A DNA stretch of 64,000 nt from Candidatus Galacturonatibacter soehngenii. Its GTDB lineage: Bacteria > Bacillota > Clostridia > Lachnospirales > Lachnospiraceae. The DNA lies in assembly GCF_008830185.1 (NCBI RefSeq), contig NZ_WAGX01000004.1, forward strand, positions 868,001 to 932,000. Reading direction: 5' to 3'. Below, one piece after another: positions 54,837 to 63,632 of this stretch (positions are counted from its first letter, which is position 1; each line of letters opens with the position of its first letter). The position numbers were made by a program, and so were the translations under genes. The notes beneath the pieces were generated by a model, which was given only the letters and a program-made list of their open reading frames with translations, had not been told where the DNA came from and made no database searches.

Positions 54837-57800
54837 TGAAATCCTCCATAAATCGTCTACAATTTACATGATTTTTATCGAGTGCCAATGCCTTTTCAAA
54901 TGCCTTTTTGGCCTCTTTTATCTCTCCAAATCCTAACTTTCCTAATCCAATTAAATAATAACAATGAACTTGATTGCGAACCTTTAAATCCTCTTCAAAA
55001 ATCAGAAAATCTGGCAAAGAAACAGCAAAATACTCAATTCTTACTTCATCATGCAAATGGTTTTGCCCATATTCCACTAATCTTTCAAACCTAGCCTTCG
55101 CTTTTTCTTCTTCTCCTAATTTTTGAAAAGATAGACCTTGATACAAAATCATATCTGCTGGCTGATCATTATAATACATCATTCCTGCTGGTTCATTCGT
55201 TCCAATGGTTGCTAAGTGAAGGTATTCTTTTGCCTTTTCTAATTGTCCAAGTTCTTGCATCACACATCCAAGATAATAGTATATATCATTATCCTTTGTA
55301 CCTTCTAGCTTACCTTCTCCCAAATTATATGGATAAATGAGTGCTTGTTCTAAGTATTCTTTGGCTTCCTTTAATCTTTGTTCCTTGATTGCTATCTTGG
55401 CTAGCTCAATCAAGCATAGCTTATATTGGGAGGTTACTTTTCCTTCTCCACCTTCCCATGGGTGAAATTTACGCTTCATTAATAATTCATATGCACATTG
55501 ATAATGTCCAAGCATATTGTGAAGTACTACATATTCTAAATATAAATCATCTCGACTCATAAAGGTATCATGATATGCTTCATAATTAGCGAGGCGGATT
55601 TTAATGTCTACTCCAAGCTTTTTATAAAGTTGATCTAATTCAAGAAATACTCTGGCATCTGTCGTATCAAGGAAAAAAGCTTTTTCTAATACCTCTTTTG
55701 CTTTTTGCTTCTCATAAAACTTATTATAATAGGCAAGTGATAGATTACGAAGAACGGTTGGATACCTATCATCCAGTGCTAGCGACTGTTCCCAAAGCTT
55801 TGTTGCTTTTTTATACTGAAGCTTATCATAATATAAGTTGCCCAGATAATAATATGCTTTCGCACCTTTTTGATTTGCATTTATTGCATAGCTAAGCACC
55901 TTAATATCTTCAAGCTTATTTGGAAATGTAAGGCTTGGCTCTGTCTGCTCTGCCTTTTGTAGTAATTCTTTGCTATCTTTTCCAAATTTACTTAAATAAT
56001 ATGCTCTATAATAATATAACAACGGCTTTTCCTTCGTACACTCAAGTAAAATCCGAATCGCTTGTTCATATGCACCAAATTCTGCATAATCTCTTGCTGC
56101 CTGAAGATAATTTTCTTCAAAATTACGCATGATTTGATTCATTTCCCCTAGTATCTCATCTTTGTTTTCTGGCGATAAGCAGGCAAGTTCAAAAAGAGAC
56201 ACATAATCAAAGGAATCTATCCTCATACTTTCTTTGATCAATGCAATGGCTTCTTTTTCTTTTTTAAGCATTCTAAGTAAGTATGCCTTTAATCCTCTCG
56301 CCTTTACATGATGAGCATTTTTAATGAGACTTTTTTCTACAAATTCCAATGCTTCTTCATATTCTTTACGAAGTGTACTGATTGCACTTAAATAATAAAA
56401 GGACATTTCTTGTTGTTCACTCGACCAAGAGGCTTTATAAAATGCATCAAAGGCCTCTGCCATTTTTTCTTGATAAAAAAGAGACAACCCCAAATTATAA
56501 TAAGGTTCACTGTTATAAGGATTGGGATTTTTCCATGTCAAACGTTTTATAGCTGTCCTAAAATAATGCTCTGCTTCTTTAAACAGTCCCCTTCTCATTA
56601 ATAATGCGCCATATGCATTGTTAATTCTGATATCTTGCTCATCTCTTGCTAAGCCTTCTAAATAGTATGAATCAGGTAAATAGGTTGCATGGCGGTATTG
56701 TTCAATATGAAGACCTGTCAGATACAATTCCTCATTTGTTTTTATATCTTTTGGATCTTTAGCAGGCTTTGCAGGCTCTGGAAGCTGTTCTTGTGCTTTT
56801 TCCTTTGGCTGATATTCTACTAATAAGCGTTCTTTGTGCCAAACTTCAATTTTTAAATCTGTTTCATTTTCCACTTCTAGAGCATGTATTGTTTCAAAAA
56901 TATCCGTTGGAGATATCCGTACCACTTCTTCAAGGACTGTTTGATTATTCGCAATTAGGCGAATGATAGCATCTTCAAATGGCATCGTTGCATACACGCA
57001 AATATAAATTCCTTCTTGTCTTTTCTCAAGATTTAGAGCCGCATATATCGAGGCATTTTTCACCATTCCAACTTTTTTATAAGGCATAAAATACTGTTTA
57101 AAAGTCTTCTCTTCAAAAGGTTTTAACCACGTAAAATCTGGCTGATTATCAGTAAATACACCTGTCATTAATTCAATATATGGCCCGTCTTCATCCGTTA
57201 GATTACGATCCCATGCCTTTCCAAAGTCACCACACCCCCAAGTCCACTGTTTTTTACCTGGTGAAATATGATGATCTGCAACATGTAGAATACCCGCTCT
57301 TAATTTATGGTCATATCCTCCTACAAAATCATAATCGGATTTTTCAGCCATATAAGAGGTTGGAACTGGAATGTTTTTATACCTAGAGATATCAACTCCC
57401 TCGCTATAATCATGCTTATAGTATACACCCGTAGCAATTGGAAAACTTGAAACATCTCTTTTTCCATGATCCATTACAGCGTGTACATCTGGTGGGAAAA
57501 TAGACTGGGTATGCTCATTTGCTGCTATGGCTGGATTGGCCCACCATAGAAAAGTCTGTGGCATAGGGGTCCTATTATAAAGTTGTCCTTTAATTTCAAT
57601 GTATGCCCTATCTGGATATAACGTAAACCCTGCAATCCCTTTTGTTCCATACATTTGATCCACGTCATTAACAAATAAAGTCTTACTTCCATCTTGGTTA
57701 TTAGAAAGTTTGTAGTCTACTGGTGAAAATGTAGTAGGTCTGTGATGCTGTGGCCAGTTAAATTCTATTCCACCTGATATCCAAGGCCCAGTAAGTCCAA

Positions 57801-58110
57801 CTAAGGCTGGTTTAATTACTTGATTATAATAAACAAAATCATAATCATTTGTCTTATCGTAAGCTCTTTGTATTCTCCCACCTAATTCAGGCAGAATCAT
57901 CACTTTTATATATTTATTTTCTAAGAATACGGCCTTGTATTCCTTATCCACTTTTTCATCACTAATTGTATCAATCGTTGGATATGGATATATCTTACCT
58001 GTGCTTCCCTGATATACCCTCTTCTCCAAAAAAATGGGGTTTTTGTCTGCTTCACCTATCTCATAAGTTGGAATTACAACGATTTCTTCCCATATGTTTA
58101 CACCTTCCAT
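54829..58110 (-). CDS. DUF5107 domain protein with C-terminal TPR repeats
   Basis: 1093 residues. Residues about 45-370 form a DUF5107 domain, galactose-mutarotase-like in style (LPELGGRIQRAYDK, GGIEFNWPQHHRPTT), and about residues 470-1090 are a long array of TPR helices (for example AKAYYYLGNLYYDKLQYKKA and 'IYYYLGCVMQELGQLEKAKEYL'). No signal peptide. These proteins occur beside glycosidases, and their biochemical role is unknown; a sugar-binding or mutarotase scaffold is a guess. GGAGG precedes the ATG. First gene of an operon with GH35 and an amidohydrolase, divergent from an AraC regulator. Confidence 0.85.
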   Translation of the reverse strand: MEGVNIWEEIVVIPTYEIGEADKNPIFLEKRVYQGSTGKIYPYPTIDTISDEKVDKEYKAVFLENKYIKVMILPELGGRIQRAYDKTNDYDFVYYNQVIKPALVGLTGPWISGGIEFNWPQHHRPTTFSPVDYKLSNNQDGSKTLFVNDVDQMYGTKGIAGFTLYPDRAYIEIKGQLYNRTPMPQTFLWWANPAIAANEHTQSIFPPDVHAVMDHGKRDVSSFPIATGVYYKHDYSEGVDISRYKNIPVPTSYMAEKSDYDFVGGYDHKLRAGILHVADHHISPGKKQWTWGCGDFGKAWDRNLTDEDGPYIELMTGVFTDNQPDFTWLKPFEEKTFKQYFMPYKKVGMVKNASIYAALNLEKRQEGIYICVYATMPFEDAIIRLIANNQTVLEEVVRISPTDIFETIHALEVENETDLKIEVWHKERLLVEYQPKEKAQEQLPEPAKPAKDPKDIKTNEELYLTGLHIEQYRHATYLPDSYYLEGLARDEQDIRINNAYGALLMRRGLFKEAEHYFRTAIKRLTWKNPNPYNSEPYYNLGLSLFYQEKMAEAFDAFYKASWSSEQQEMSFYYLSAISTLRKEYEEALEFVEKSLIKNAHHVKARGLKAYLLRMLKKEKEAIALIKESMRIDSFDYVSLFELACLSPENKDEILGEMNQIMRNFEENYLQAARDYAEFGAYEQAIRILLECTKEKPLLYYYRAYYLSKFGKDSKELLQKAEQTEPSLTFPNKLEDIKVLSYAINANQKGAKAYYYLGNLYYDKLQYKKATKLWEQSLALDDRYPTVLRNLSLAYYNKFYEKQKAKEVLEKAFFLDTTDARVFLELDQLYKKLGVDIKIRLANYEAYHDTFMSRDDLYLEYVVLHNMLGHYQCAYELLMKRKFHPWEGGEGKVTSQYKLCLIELAKIAIKEQRLKEAKEYLEQALIYPYNLGEGKLEGTKDNDIYYYLGCVMQELGQLEKAKEYLHLATIGTNEPAGMMYYNDQPADMILYQGLSFQKLGEEEKAKARFERLVEYGQNHLHDEVRIEYFAVSLPDFLIFEEDLKVRNQVHCYYLIGLGKLGFGEIKEAKKAFEKALALDKNHVNCRRFMEDFND

Positions 58111-58173
58111 AATAACCTCCTTTGTTATAAAAAAAACAACTATAATCTACTTATATATTCCCTATCATATCGA

Positions 58174-58228
58174 ATTATATCGTAATATTCATTCTTTATT
58201 TTTGCTGATTCATATTAAAAAATTGCTT
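58174..58228 (-). promoter_or_regulatory. Probable activator-dependent promoter of the DUF5107-GH35 operon
   Basis: TATAAT (58174-58179, minus strand) has no recognisable -35. Instead two TTGCT elements (58202-58206 and 58223-58227 on plus), exactly 21 bp apart, cover and flank the -35 position, as for AraC-type class II activation. Confidence 0.5.
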
Positions 58229-58237
58229 TAAATCATA

Positions 58238-58266
58238 TTGACCTTTTCATCCATCCCTCTTATAAT
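58238..58266 (+). promoter_or_regulatory. Promoter of the cupin-AraC regulator gene
   Basis: -35 TTGACC (58238-58243), 17-bp spacer, -10 TATAAT (58261-58266). Transcription would start about 13 bases before the ATG, leaving just enough leader for AGAGGTG. Confidence 0.85.
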
Positions 58267-58285
58267 ACGCATAAGAGGTGATTGA

Positions 58286-59146
58286 ATGCAAACTTACGAA
58301 ACAGGTGTTTCAAATAAATCAGAGTATTATATTTATACAGCTGGCTCTCAAGCCAAAAGCATGTACTTTTATCCTTTATGCACTGGACATTTTTATTATG
58401 CCCCTGGTTACAAGCTAAGCAGAAACCGCTATGATAGTTTTTTATTTATGCTAGTTCTAGGCGGAGAATGTAACATTATTGTTAATAACAAGACCTATAC
58501 TGCAAAAAAGAATCAAATTGTCTTTTTGGATTGTTACCAGCCACATATTTATTATTCGGACAATGGTTGGGAAGCCAAGTGGTTACATTTTGACGGCCCT
58601 GTTGCTAGACAATATTTTGAAACCATTACTGACAACTTTAACGTGGTATTAACACTTAAAGATTCCTACTTATTTCAAAAAAACTTAGATAAACTTTATC
58701 GAAATTTTCGTGATAATCTTCCCATAAAAGATGCTCTTATTTCCCAATATATTACAAATATGTTGACACAATTGCTAATAGACAAAGATATCCCATCCAA
58801 AATTAATACAAGTGCGGATGTAATCGAAGAAACGACCGCTTATATTAGTGAGCATTTATGTGAAACACTAACCCTAGAACAGTTAGCCAAAAGAGCCTCT
58901 CTAAGTCCTTATTATTTTACACGAATTTTCAAAAAAGAAACTGGTTATACACCTCATGAATATATCATCGCCACCAGAGTCAATCATGCAAAGTTTTTGC
59001 TAAAGAACACAAATATTTCTATCAAGGAAATCTGTTTTTTATCTGGCTTTGCAAACGAAAGTAGTTTTTGTTCTACCTTTAAAAAATGGGAAAAGTTAAC
59101 TCCTGGTAATTATCGCTTAACTACCACTCAAACTACGAATCAATAA
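58286..59146 (+). CDS. AraC-family regulator with N-terminal cupin sensor
   Basis: 286 residues: an AraC_binding cupin (about 30-150, 'YDSFLFMLVLGGECNIIV' and 'VFLDCYQPHIYY') and a C-terminal double helix-turn-helix (about 185-280, 'LEQLAKRASLSPYYFTRIFKKETGYTPHEYI' and 'IKEICFLSGFANESSFCSTFKKWEKLTPGNYR'). Such proteins usually bind a sugar and activate neighbouring catabolic genes. It is divergent from DUF5107-GH35-amidohydrolase and upstream, on the other strand, of GH2; both target regions contain 21-bp-spaced TTGCT repeats. Confidence 0.94.
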   Translation: MQTYETGVSNKSEYYIYTAGSQAKSMYFYPLCTGHFYYAPGYKLSRNRYDSFLFMLVLGGECNIIVNNKTYTAKKNQIVFLDCYQPHIYYSDNGWEAKWLHFDGPVARQYFETITDNFNVVLTLKDSYLFQKNLDKLYRNFRDNLPIKDALISQYITNMLTQLLIDKDIPSKINTSADVIEETTAYISEHLCETLTLEQLAKRASLSPYYFTRIFKKETGYTPHEYIIATRVNHAKFLLKNTNISIKEICFLSGFANESSFCSTFKKWEKLTPGNYRLTTTQTTNQ

Positions 59147-59182
59147 ATTACATCTCATATAATCAAACAAATTTTTCTGTTC

Positions 59183-59210
59183 TTGTATTCATTTTTCAAT
59201 GTGGTACATA
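59183..59210 (+). promoter_or_regulatory. Possible promoter of the 41-residue ORF
   Basis: TTGTAT (59183-59188), 16-bp spacer, TACATA (59205-59210). Both hexamers deviate from consensus. Confidence 0.4.
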
Positions 59211-59233
59211 CTAACAGCGAAAGGTGGTGTCAA

Positions 59234-59359
59234 ATGTCTCATATGAAAGAAAAGAATTCGTCAAAAGATGTCTATGATGATGATAACATTCCAGAAATTG
59301 ATTTACCTAGGAAAAATTCCGTATCTCCCAAAGAAGACACACAAGAAGAAGGGCAATAA
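59234..59359 (+). CDS. Small acidic 41-residue protein
   Basis: ATG at 59234 lies 6 bases after AAAGGTGG; 41 codons end at TAA 59357-59359, immediately within a terminator stem. The product begins MSHMKEKNSSKDVYDDDN, is strongly charged (many Asp, Glu, Lys), contains IPEIDLPRK and has no hydrophobic segment, Cys or signal peptide; it is probably disordered. Good ribosome site plus dedicated terminator argue for a real gene. I do not recognise the family. Confidence 0.6.
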   Translation: MSHMKEKNSSKDVYDDDNIPEIDLPRKNSVSPKEDTQEEGQ

Positions 59360-59378
59360 CCCTTCTTCTAATACTTTT
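59344..59378. terminator. Terminator of the 41-residue ORF
   Basis: AGAAGAAGGG/CCCTTCTTCT perfect 10-bp stem, 6-base loop, then AATACTTTTATTAT. It may also stop the converging GH2 transcript. Confidence 0.75.
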
Positions 59379-59379
59379 A

Positions 59380-62088
59380 TTATACCTTAAGCATATAGTC
59401 AAGCAAACTGTTATACAGTTGTCTTACTTCTGGCAACTCAAGATTTTCCAATAAATCACTGGCACAAACCAAAAGTCTCCCATTTTCTACTTTCTTTTCA
59501 TAAATGAATCCTAATAAATGATTTCTATCGAAATTATCAATTACCTGTGCAATGATGTGATAATTTACCTCATCATCAAGGATAACACCTACTCCTTTAC
59601 TTACTATTTGTTGCCATTGCCACTGTGAATAGGTTCTAGTTGGGAAATGTTTCATGGCAGCATGCTCGGACTCAATCAATAACCCCATTGTACCAGGTGC
59701 TACTGGATTACCACTTTTGATACAAGCTTCGCAAAACATTGGATAACACCAAAAATCAGTTGGAAAAAATCCCTCTATGCTCTCTTCATGCTTTGAAGTA
59801 CAAAGCAGTACTTTTCCATTTTCTTTCAGTACGTTTTTAGCCTTCTCATTATAAGTATTCGTAACCCACACTTCTTGATTTTTGTTACTGCCTTTTGCAA
59901 ACTCAATTACAAACTCTTGCTCTTTTTCTTCCTTTTTAGAATCTATTAAGCTATCAATATACCCATCTATTTGTGGATAGAGCCAAACAACATATTCATT
60001 TTCATATTCTCCATATGTTATTTTAAGCTTTGCTTCGCATGCTCCTAGAAAGTCACTTGGTACTATGATTCCCTCCATGGCACGTGTTAGTTTTTGTTTT
60101 TCACTTACGACATCCTCTTTGTAAATACTTGTAATTACCTTATTAGCAATTAGTAATTCAACCGATAAACAACTCTTCTTACTATGTCCACTGTAATTAT
60201 AGATAAAAATTTCAAATGGAATATCTTCTCCAAACTCAAAACAATATTTTGGCAGGGTGGCCATTACTACTACTTCATTGCAAAACCTTCTAAAATCCTT
60301 GGCTTCAATAAATCCTTTATTATCCAAAAAACTATCCAATACACCTACCAAAGCAGTTCCTTGACCTGTAAAATCTTGCAGTCCCAGAAGTTGAAAACCA
60401 CTCATTCTCTCAGTTCTAAGATTTGCTTCAATTTCTGCCTTATAACATTCTACCAGCAGTGCTCCACTTGCATAGTAAAAGGCTTCATTTTTTGGAAGTA
60501 GCCCTTTTTCCTTTAATTTTTCTTCAAGTATAGTATATACATCTGCTCGTAACGGACCTTTGTATTTATTATAATCCGACAATAAAGGAAAAGACTGATA
60601 TTGCCCAATTTCATGTGCAATCAAAGGGATGTCTATGCCTTTTATCTCTTCATCATAGGTTGGCAGCGTTCCTACTCTATCTTTTGTCTGAATGCTTCCT
60701 AGTGGTAAGTCATTGTGAGAAAAAGAAGCTCTAATATTATTACCTGGTTTTGTACGCATGGTTACAAAAAATTGGTCTTCTTCACAAATTTGTGGATTTA
60801 GAAGGAAATTATTTGCTCCTTGGCAATACATGATATCTGTTCGGATTTTTTTTAGAGACTTTATCAATTTATTATATTCGTTTAAATTCCCTACCATTTC
60901 ATTTCCAACTGCAAATAAAACAAAACTTGGATGATTTCCAAATGTTTCTATTACCTTAACTGATTGATCATACAAGTAGTTATTTAATGCCGAATCATAC
61001 TGCGGTTCATCCTCGTGATACATACCATTTGCAAAACAAGATAATTCAACCTGTAAGTACATTCCTAATTGGTCTGCTGCCAAAAAAGCGGCTTCTGGAG
61101 GACACCAGCTATGAAAGCGGTAATGGTTCATCCCAAACGCTTTTATCTTCGATAAAATATTCATCCATTCTTCGACTTCAAAAGGACATGCTCCTGTAAG
61201 TGGATAGATGGCACAATCCAAACTCCCTCTTAACGATATTCTTTTTTGATTGATTCTAAGTTCGTGTTTTCTTGTTTCAACAAAACGTCTTCCCGTAATA
61301 ACTACGTAATCTTCGCATAGTTTTTCTTCGTGCTGATTAAGTATACTTACTTTTATTTCATAGAAAACTTGTGCATATTCGTCCCATAGTTGAAATGTCT
61401 CATTTGAAACAGAAATACTAATATCCTTCCAATTAAACAACGTTTTATATTCGTATACCTGATTTTTTGTATTATACTCTGTCATCGTTACAGAAACATA
61501 TAATTTTTCTTTTTGTTGTTTTACTGGGCAAATTTTAATGTCGATATCTAAATACTTTTCTAATCTATGGGTTAACACTTTGTCAACATAAATACCCTTA
61601 TGGCTTTCTACATATATGTCTCCTAAGATGCCATTCCAATTCGTTTGCGTATGTTGTGTATATTGATGTCCATTCAGTAAACTTTTTGGAAAATAATCAT
61701 ATTGTTCAAGATTATTGTCCACTCGTATTAATATTTCATGTTCTCCTGCTTCAAGCCTTCCCAAATCATATTTTTGTGCAATCAAGGTCTCGTAGGACTC
61801 ACCTATTTGCCTTTGATCCAGCCATACTTTAGTAAACTTACTTCGTTCCAAGCAAAGGCGTACATAATCATTATCCCATTCCCTAGGTAAAACAAACTTT
61901 CTACGATACCAGACAGCGCCACAAACAGGTCTTTTCCTACCCAAATACAATGAAGTCTTTTCGTTGTTTTCCTTACCAATGCCAGCTTGTTCGGTAGTTG
62001 ATGGTAGTTGAATTCTATCGTTATAATGTAATTCTACATCACTTTCTTCAAAGGCAACTTCCCATATTCCACTTAGATCTAATCTCAT
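59380..62088 (-). CDS. GH2 glycoside hydrolase (beta-galactosidase/beta-glucuronidase type)
   Basis: 902 residues: sugar-binding jelly roll (about 1-170, DLSGIWEVAF start, AVWYRRKF), immunoglobulin-like domain, a TIM barrel (about 260-560) with MNHYRFHSWCPPEAAF, acid/base Glu in AVGNEM and a probable nucleophile in LIAHEIGQYQ, then an unusual C-terminal extension of about 300 residues. No signal peptide. ATG 62088 follows GGAGG; the in-frame TTG at 62100 lies in that site. Single gene under a promoter with 21-bp direct repeats, probably regulated by the nearby AraC protein. Exact sugar uncertain. Confidence 0.9.
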   Translation of the reverse strand: MRLDLSGIWEVAFEESDVELHYNDRIQLPSTTEQAGIGKENNEKTSLYLGRKRPVCGAVWYRRKFVLPREWDNDYVRLCLERSKFTKVWLDQRQIGESYETLIAQKYDLGRLEAGEHEILIRVDNNLEQYDYFPKSLLNGHQYTQHTQTNWNGILGDIYVESHKGIYVDKVLTHRLEKYLDIDIKICPVKQQKEKLYVSVTMTEYNTKNQVYEYKTLFNWKDISISVSNETFQLWDEYAQVFYEIKVSILNQHEEKLCEDYVVITGRRFVETRKHELRINQKRISLRGSLDCAIYPLTGACPFEVEEWMNILSKIKAFGMNHYRFHSWCPPEAAFLAADQLGMYLQVELSCFANGMYHEDEPQYDSALNNYLYDQSVKVIETFGNHPSFVLFAVGNEMVGNLNEYNKLIKSLKKIRTDIMYCQGANNFLLNPQICEEDQFFVTMRTKPGNNIRASFSHNDLPLGSIQTKDRVGTLPTYDEEIKGIDIPLIAHEIGQYQSFPLLSDYNKYKGPLRADVYTILEEKLKEKGLLPKNEAFYYASGALLVECYKAEIEANLRTERMSGFQLLGLQDFTGQGTALVGVLDSFLDNKGFIEAKDFRRFCNEVVVMATLPKYCFEFGEDIPFEIFIYNYSGHSKKSCLSVELLIANKVITSIYKEDVVSEKQKLTRAMEGIIVPSDFLGACEAKLKITYGEYENEYVVWLYPQIDGYIDSLIDSKKEEKEQEFVIEFAKGSNKNQEVWVTNTYNEKAKNVLKENGKVLLCTSKHEESIEGFFPTDFWCYPMFCEACIKSGNPVAPGTMGLLIESEHAAMKHFPTRTYSQWQWQQIVSKGVGVILDDEVNYHIIAQVIDNFDRNHLLGFIYEKKVENGRLLVCASDLLENLELPEVRQLYNSLLDYMLKV

Positions 62089-62206
62089 TTTCCCCTCCAA
62101 TCGGATACAAGACTAACGTAAATGAAACCTTTCCTAATTACTTAGCAAATTCTTGCATCCTTTATATTAGATATATCATATCAATATTTTACATCATTAT
62201 CATTAC

Positions 62207-62237
62207 TAGTTCTTGCTTTTTCATGTATAGTTCTTGC
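62207..62237 (-). promoter_or_regulatory. Tandem 10-bp direct repeats (21-bp period) upstream of GH2
   Basis: TAGTTCTTGC at 62207-62216 and again at 62228-62237, identical and exactly two helical turns apart, 119-149 bp before the GH2 ATG. A possible -10 TATGAT lies at 62175-62180. The arrangement is that of an AraC-family activator site. Confidence 0.7.
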
Positions 62238-62273
62238 TCTTAATTTGGGTGAAGGAGTTGCCTATTATATATA

Positions 62274-62306
62274 TAAAAAGTCCTTGTAGCACAAACTACA
62301 AAGACT
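62274..62306 (-). terminator. Terminator of the ferredoxin-hemerythrin operon
   Basis: AGTCTTTGTAG/CTACAAGGACT stem (one G-U) followed by TTTTTATATA on the minus strand. Confidence 0.88.
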
Positions 62307-62314
62307 CTTAATCA

Positions 62315-62719
62315 CTAAATAAAAAGATATATCTCTTTTTCTTCTTTTAAAATACGATCCTCGATTGCACAAATCACTACTTTTGCTTCTTCAACAAACG
62401 ATTCTTTCTTTTCTAATAACTTTGACTTTACATTATATTTATCTTTGAAGCTCTTAAAACGTTCTTGTAAATCTCCCATCTCATTTTGATAATCTATTGC
62501 CATTTGTTTGATAGCCATATCTGGATTGGCTATTAGTGATGGATATAAGAACTTGTCTTCATTCATTAGATGTATCTTAAGTTTACCAGATAACTGATTG
62601 ATATGGAGTGCTATTTCCTCAGCATGCTCTTCCACTTTTACTGTAGTTAAATTAGATTGAATCCAGTTTATTTCATCACGTATTGATTTATGCTGTTCTA
62701 AATAGCTTGAAAGGTTCAT
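62315..62719 (-). CDS. Hemerythrin-like (HHE) domain protein
   Basis: 134 residues forming a four-helix bundle. Candidate di-iron ligands are the His in EQHKSI (helix 1), the His in ALHINQL and the H-x3-E pair IHLMNEDKF (helix 2); the later helices lack an obvious His pair, so the site is incomplete compared with true hemerythrins. ATG 62719 follows GGGAGG; the longer frame lies in the ferredoxin gene. It begins one base after the ferredoxin stop. A role in O2/NO or iron handling, or in repair, is inferred from the pairing. Confidence 0.75.
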   Translation of the reverse strand: MNLSSYLEQHKSIRDEINWIQSNLTTVKVEEHAEEIALHINQLSGKLKIHLMNEDKFLYPSLIANPDMAIKQMAIDYQNEMGDLQERFKSFKDKYNVKSKLLEKKESFVEEAKVVICAIEDRILKEEKEIYLFI

Positions 62720-62720
62720 T

Positions 62721-62912
62721 CTAAGCCTCCCGCTCTTCAATCGCTGACACAGGGCACATATCAATTGCCTGCGCTACATTTTCTTTTGTCTCATCTGTCG
62801 TAGCTGCATATCCTTCTGCTCTTTCATCCTCATTCATTCTAAATACACTTGGTTCTATACCAACACAAAGTCCGCAGCCTATACACGTATCTTGATCAAC
62901 AAATGCTTGCAT
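62721..62912 (-). CDS. Single 4Fe-4S cluster ferredoxin
   Basis: 63 residues with ligands C10, C13 and C16 (CIGCGLC) and C53 (MCPVSAIE), the arrangement of monocluster ferredoxins. Acidic, typical of an electron carrier. ATG 62912 lies nine bases after AAGGAGG; the longer frame upstream has no ribosome site. It is translated directly before the hemerythrin-like gene, probably from the same mRNA. Confidence 0.93.
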   Translation of the reverse strand: MQAFVDQDTCIGCGLCVGIEPSVFRMNEDERAEGYAATTDETKENVAQAIDMCPVSAIEEREA

Positions 62913-63041
62913 ACCATCATTCCTCCTTCTTGGATATAACAAAAATTACTTATAAAGGTAAAAATTTCATTTCCTTGTTATATGATAGCATGCATCAATA
63001 ATTTTTTCAGTAACATTTGAGACATTATTAAGTATTTCTCT

Positions 63042-63632
63042 TTAATCTCTATAAATAACCGCTTTAATCGTTTCCTGCCACTCACTCACGCTTTTTGGCA
63101 TACTATCAACCTTGGCTTCTAACAAACTAACTGTAAAATCTAACGTAAAATAAACGATTACAATCGTTCCAATTCGAATACCAACAGACATCGGATAACC
63201 TTCTACTACCGCCTCCACAAATTTTTGCAAAAACGCAAACATAAATATAGTATAAAATCCCCAAGCGATCGTACTCTCAAGGCATAATATCCCTTTGTAA
63301 TTGAATGGCTTGTTATTATAATCCCACCACACTTCTCCAAAGATACGTATCATAAGTTTGGCTGTTACATATTCAAGAAATGTTGCAAGAATCGCTCCAC
63401 AAAAATAAAGCAAAATATAATTTTGGCTGAATGGCTTTAAAATAAAATAAACCGATAATGCACCCACTCCATAAATAGGGCAAATTGGTCCTCTAATAAA
63501 TCCCCTGTTCGTAATCTTTTTATTACAGATTGACATGTATATTGATTCAACTAACCAGCCTAAAATACTATAAACAAAAAACCAATGAACAATATGATAT
63601 ACATCAGTTCCTAGTAGTTCTCGACTCCACAT
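63042..63632 (-). CDS. CmpB-like membrane protein (putative ABC transporter permease family)
   Basis: 196 residues with about five membrane helices. Family landmarks are FVYSILGWLVESIYM, the RGFIRGPICPIYGVGA loop and EYVTAKLMIRIFGEVWWDYNNKPFN-type 'WWDYNNKPFNYKG'. It belongs to the poorly characterised ABC_trans_CmpB family of Firmicutes, with no assigned substrate. ATG 63632 follows GGGGGAT. A short palindrome and TATAAT lie upstream (63681-63697). Confidence 0.85.
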   Translation of the reverse strand: MWSRELLGTDVYHIVHWFFVYSILGWLVESIYMSICNKKITNRGFIRGPICPIYGVGALSVYFILKPFSQNYILLYFCGAILATFLEYVTAKLMIRIFGEVWWDYNNKPFNYKGILCLESTIAWGFYTIFMFAFLQKFVEAVVEGYPMSVGIRIGTIVIVYFTLDFTVSLLEAKVDSMPKSVSEWQETIKAVIYRD

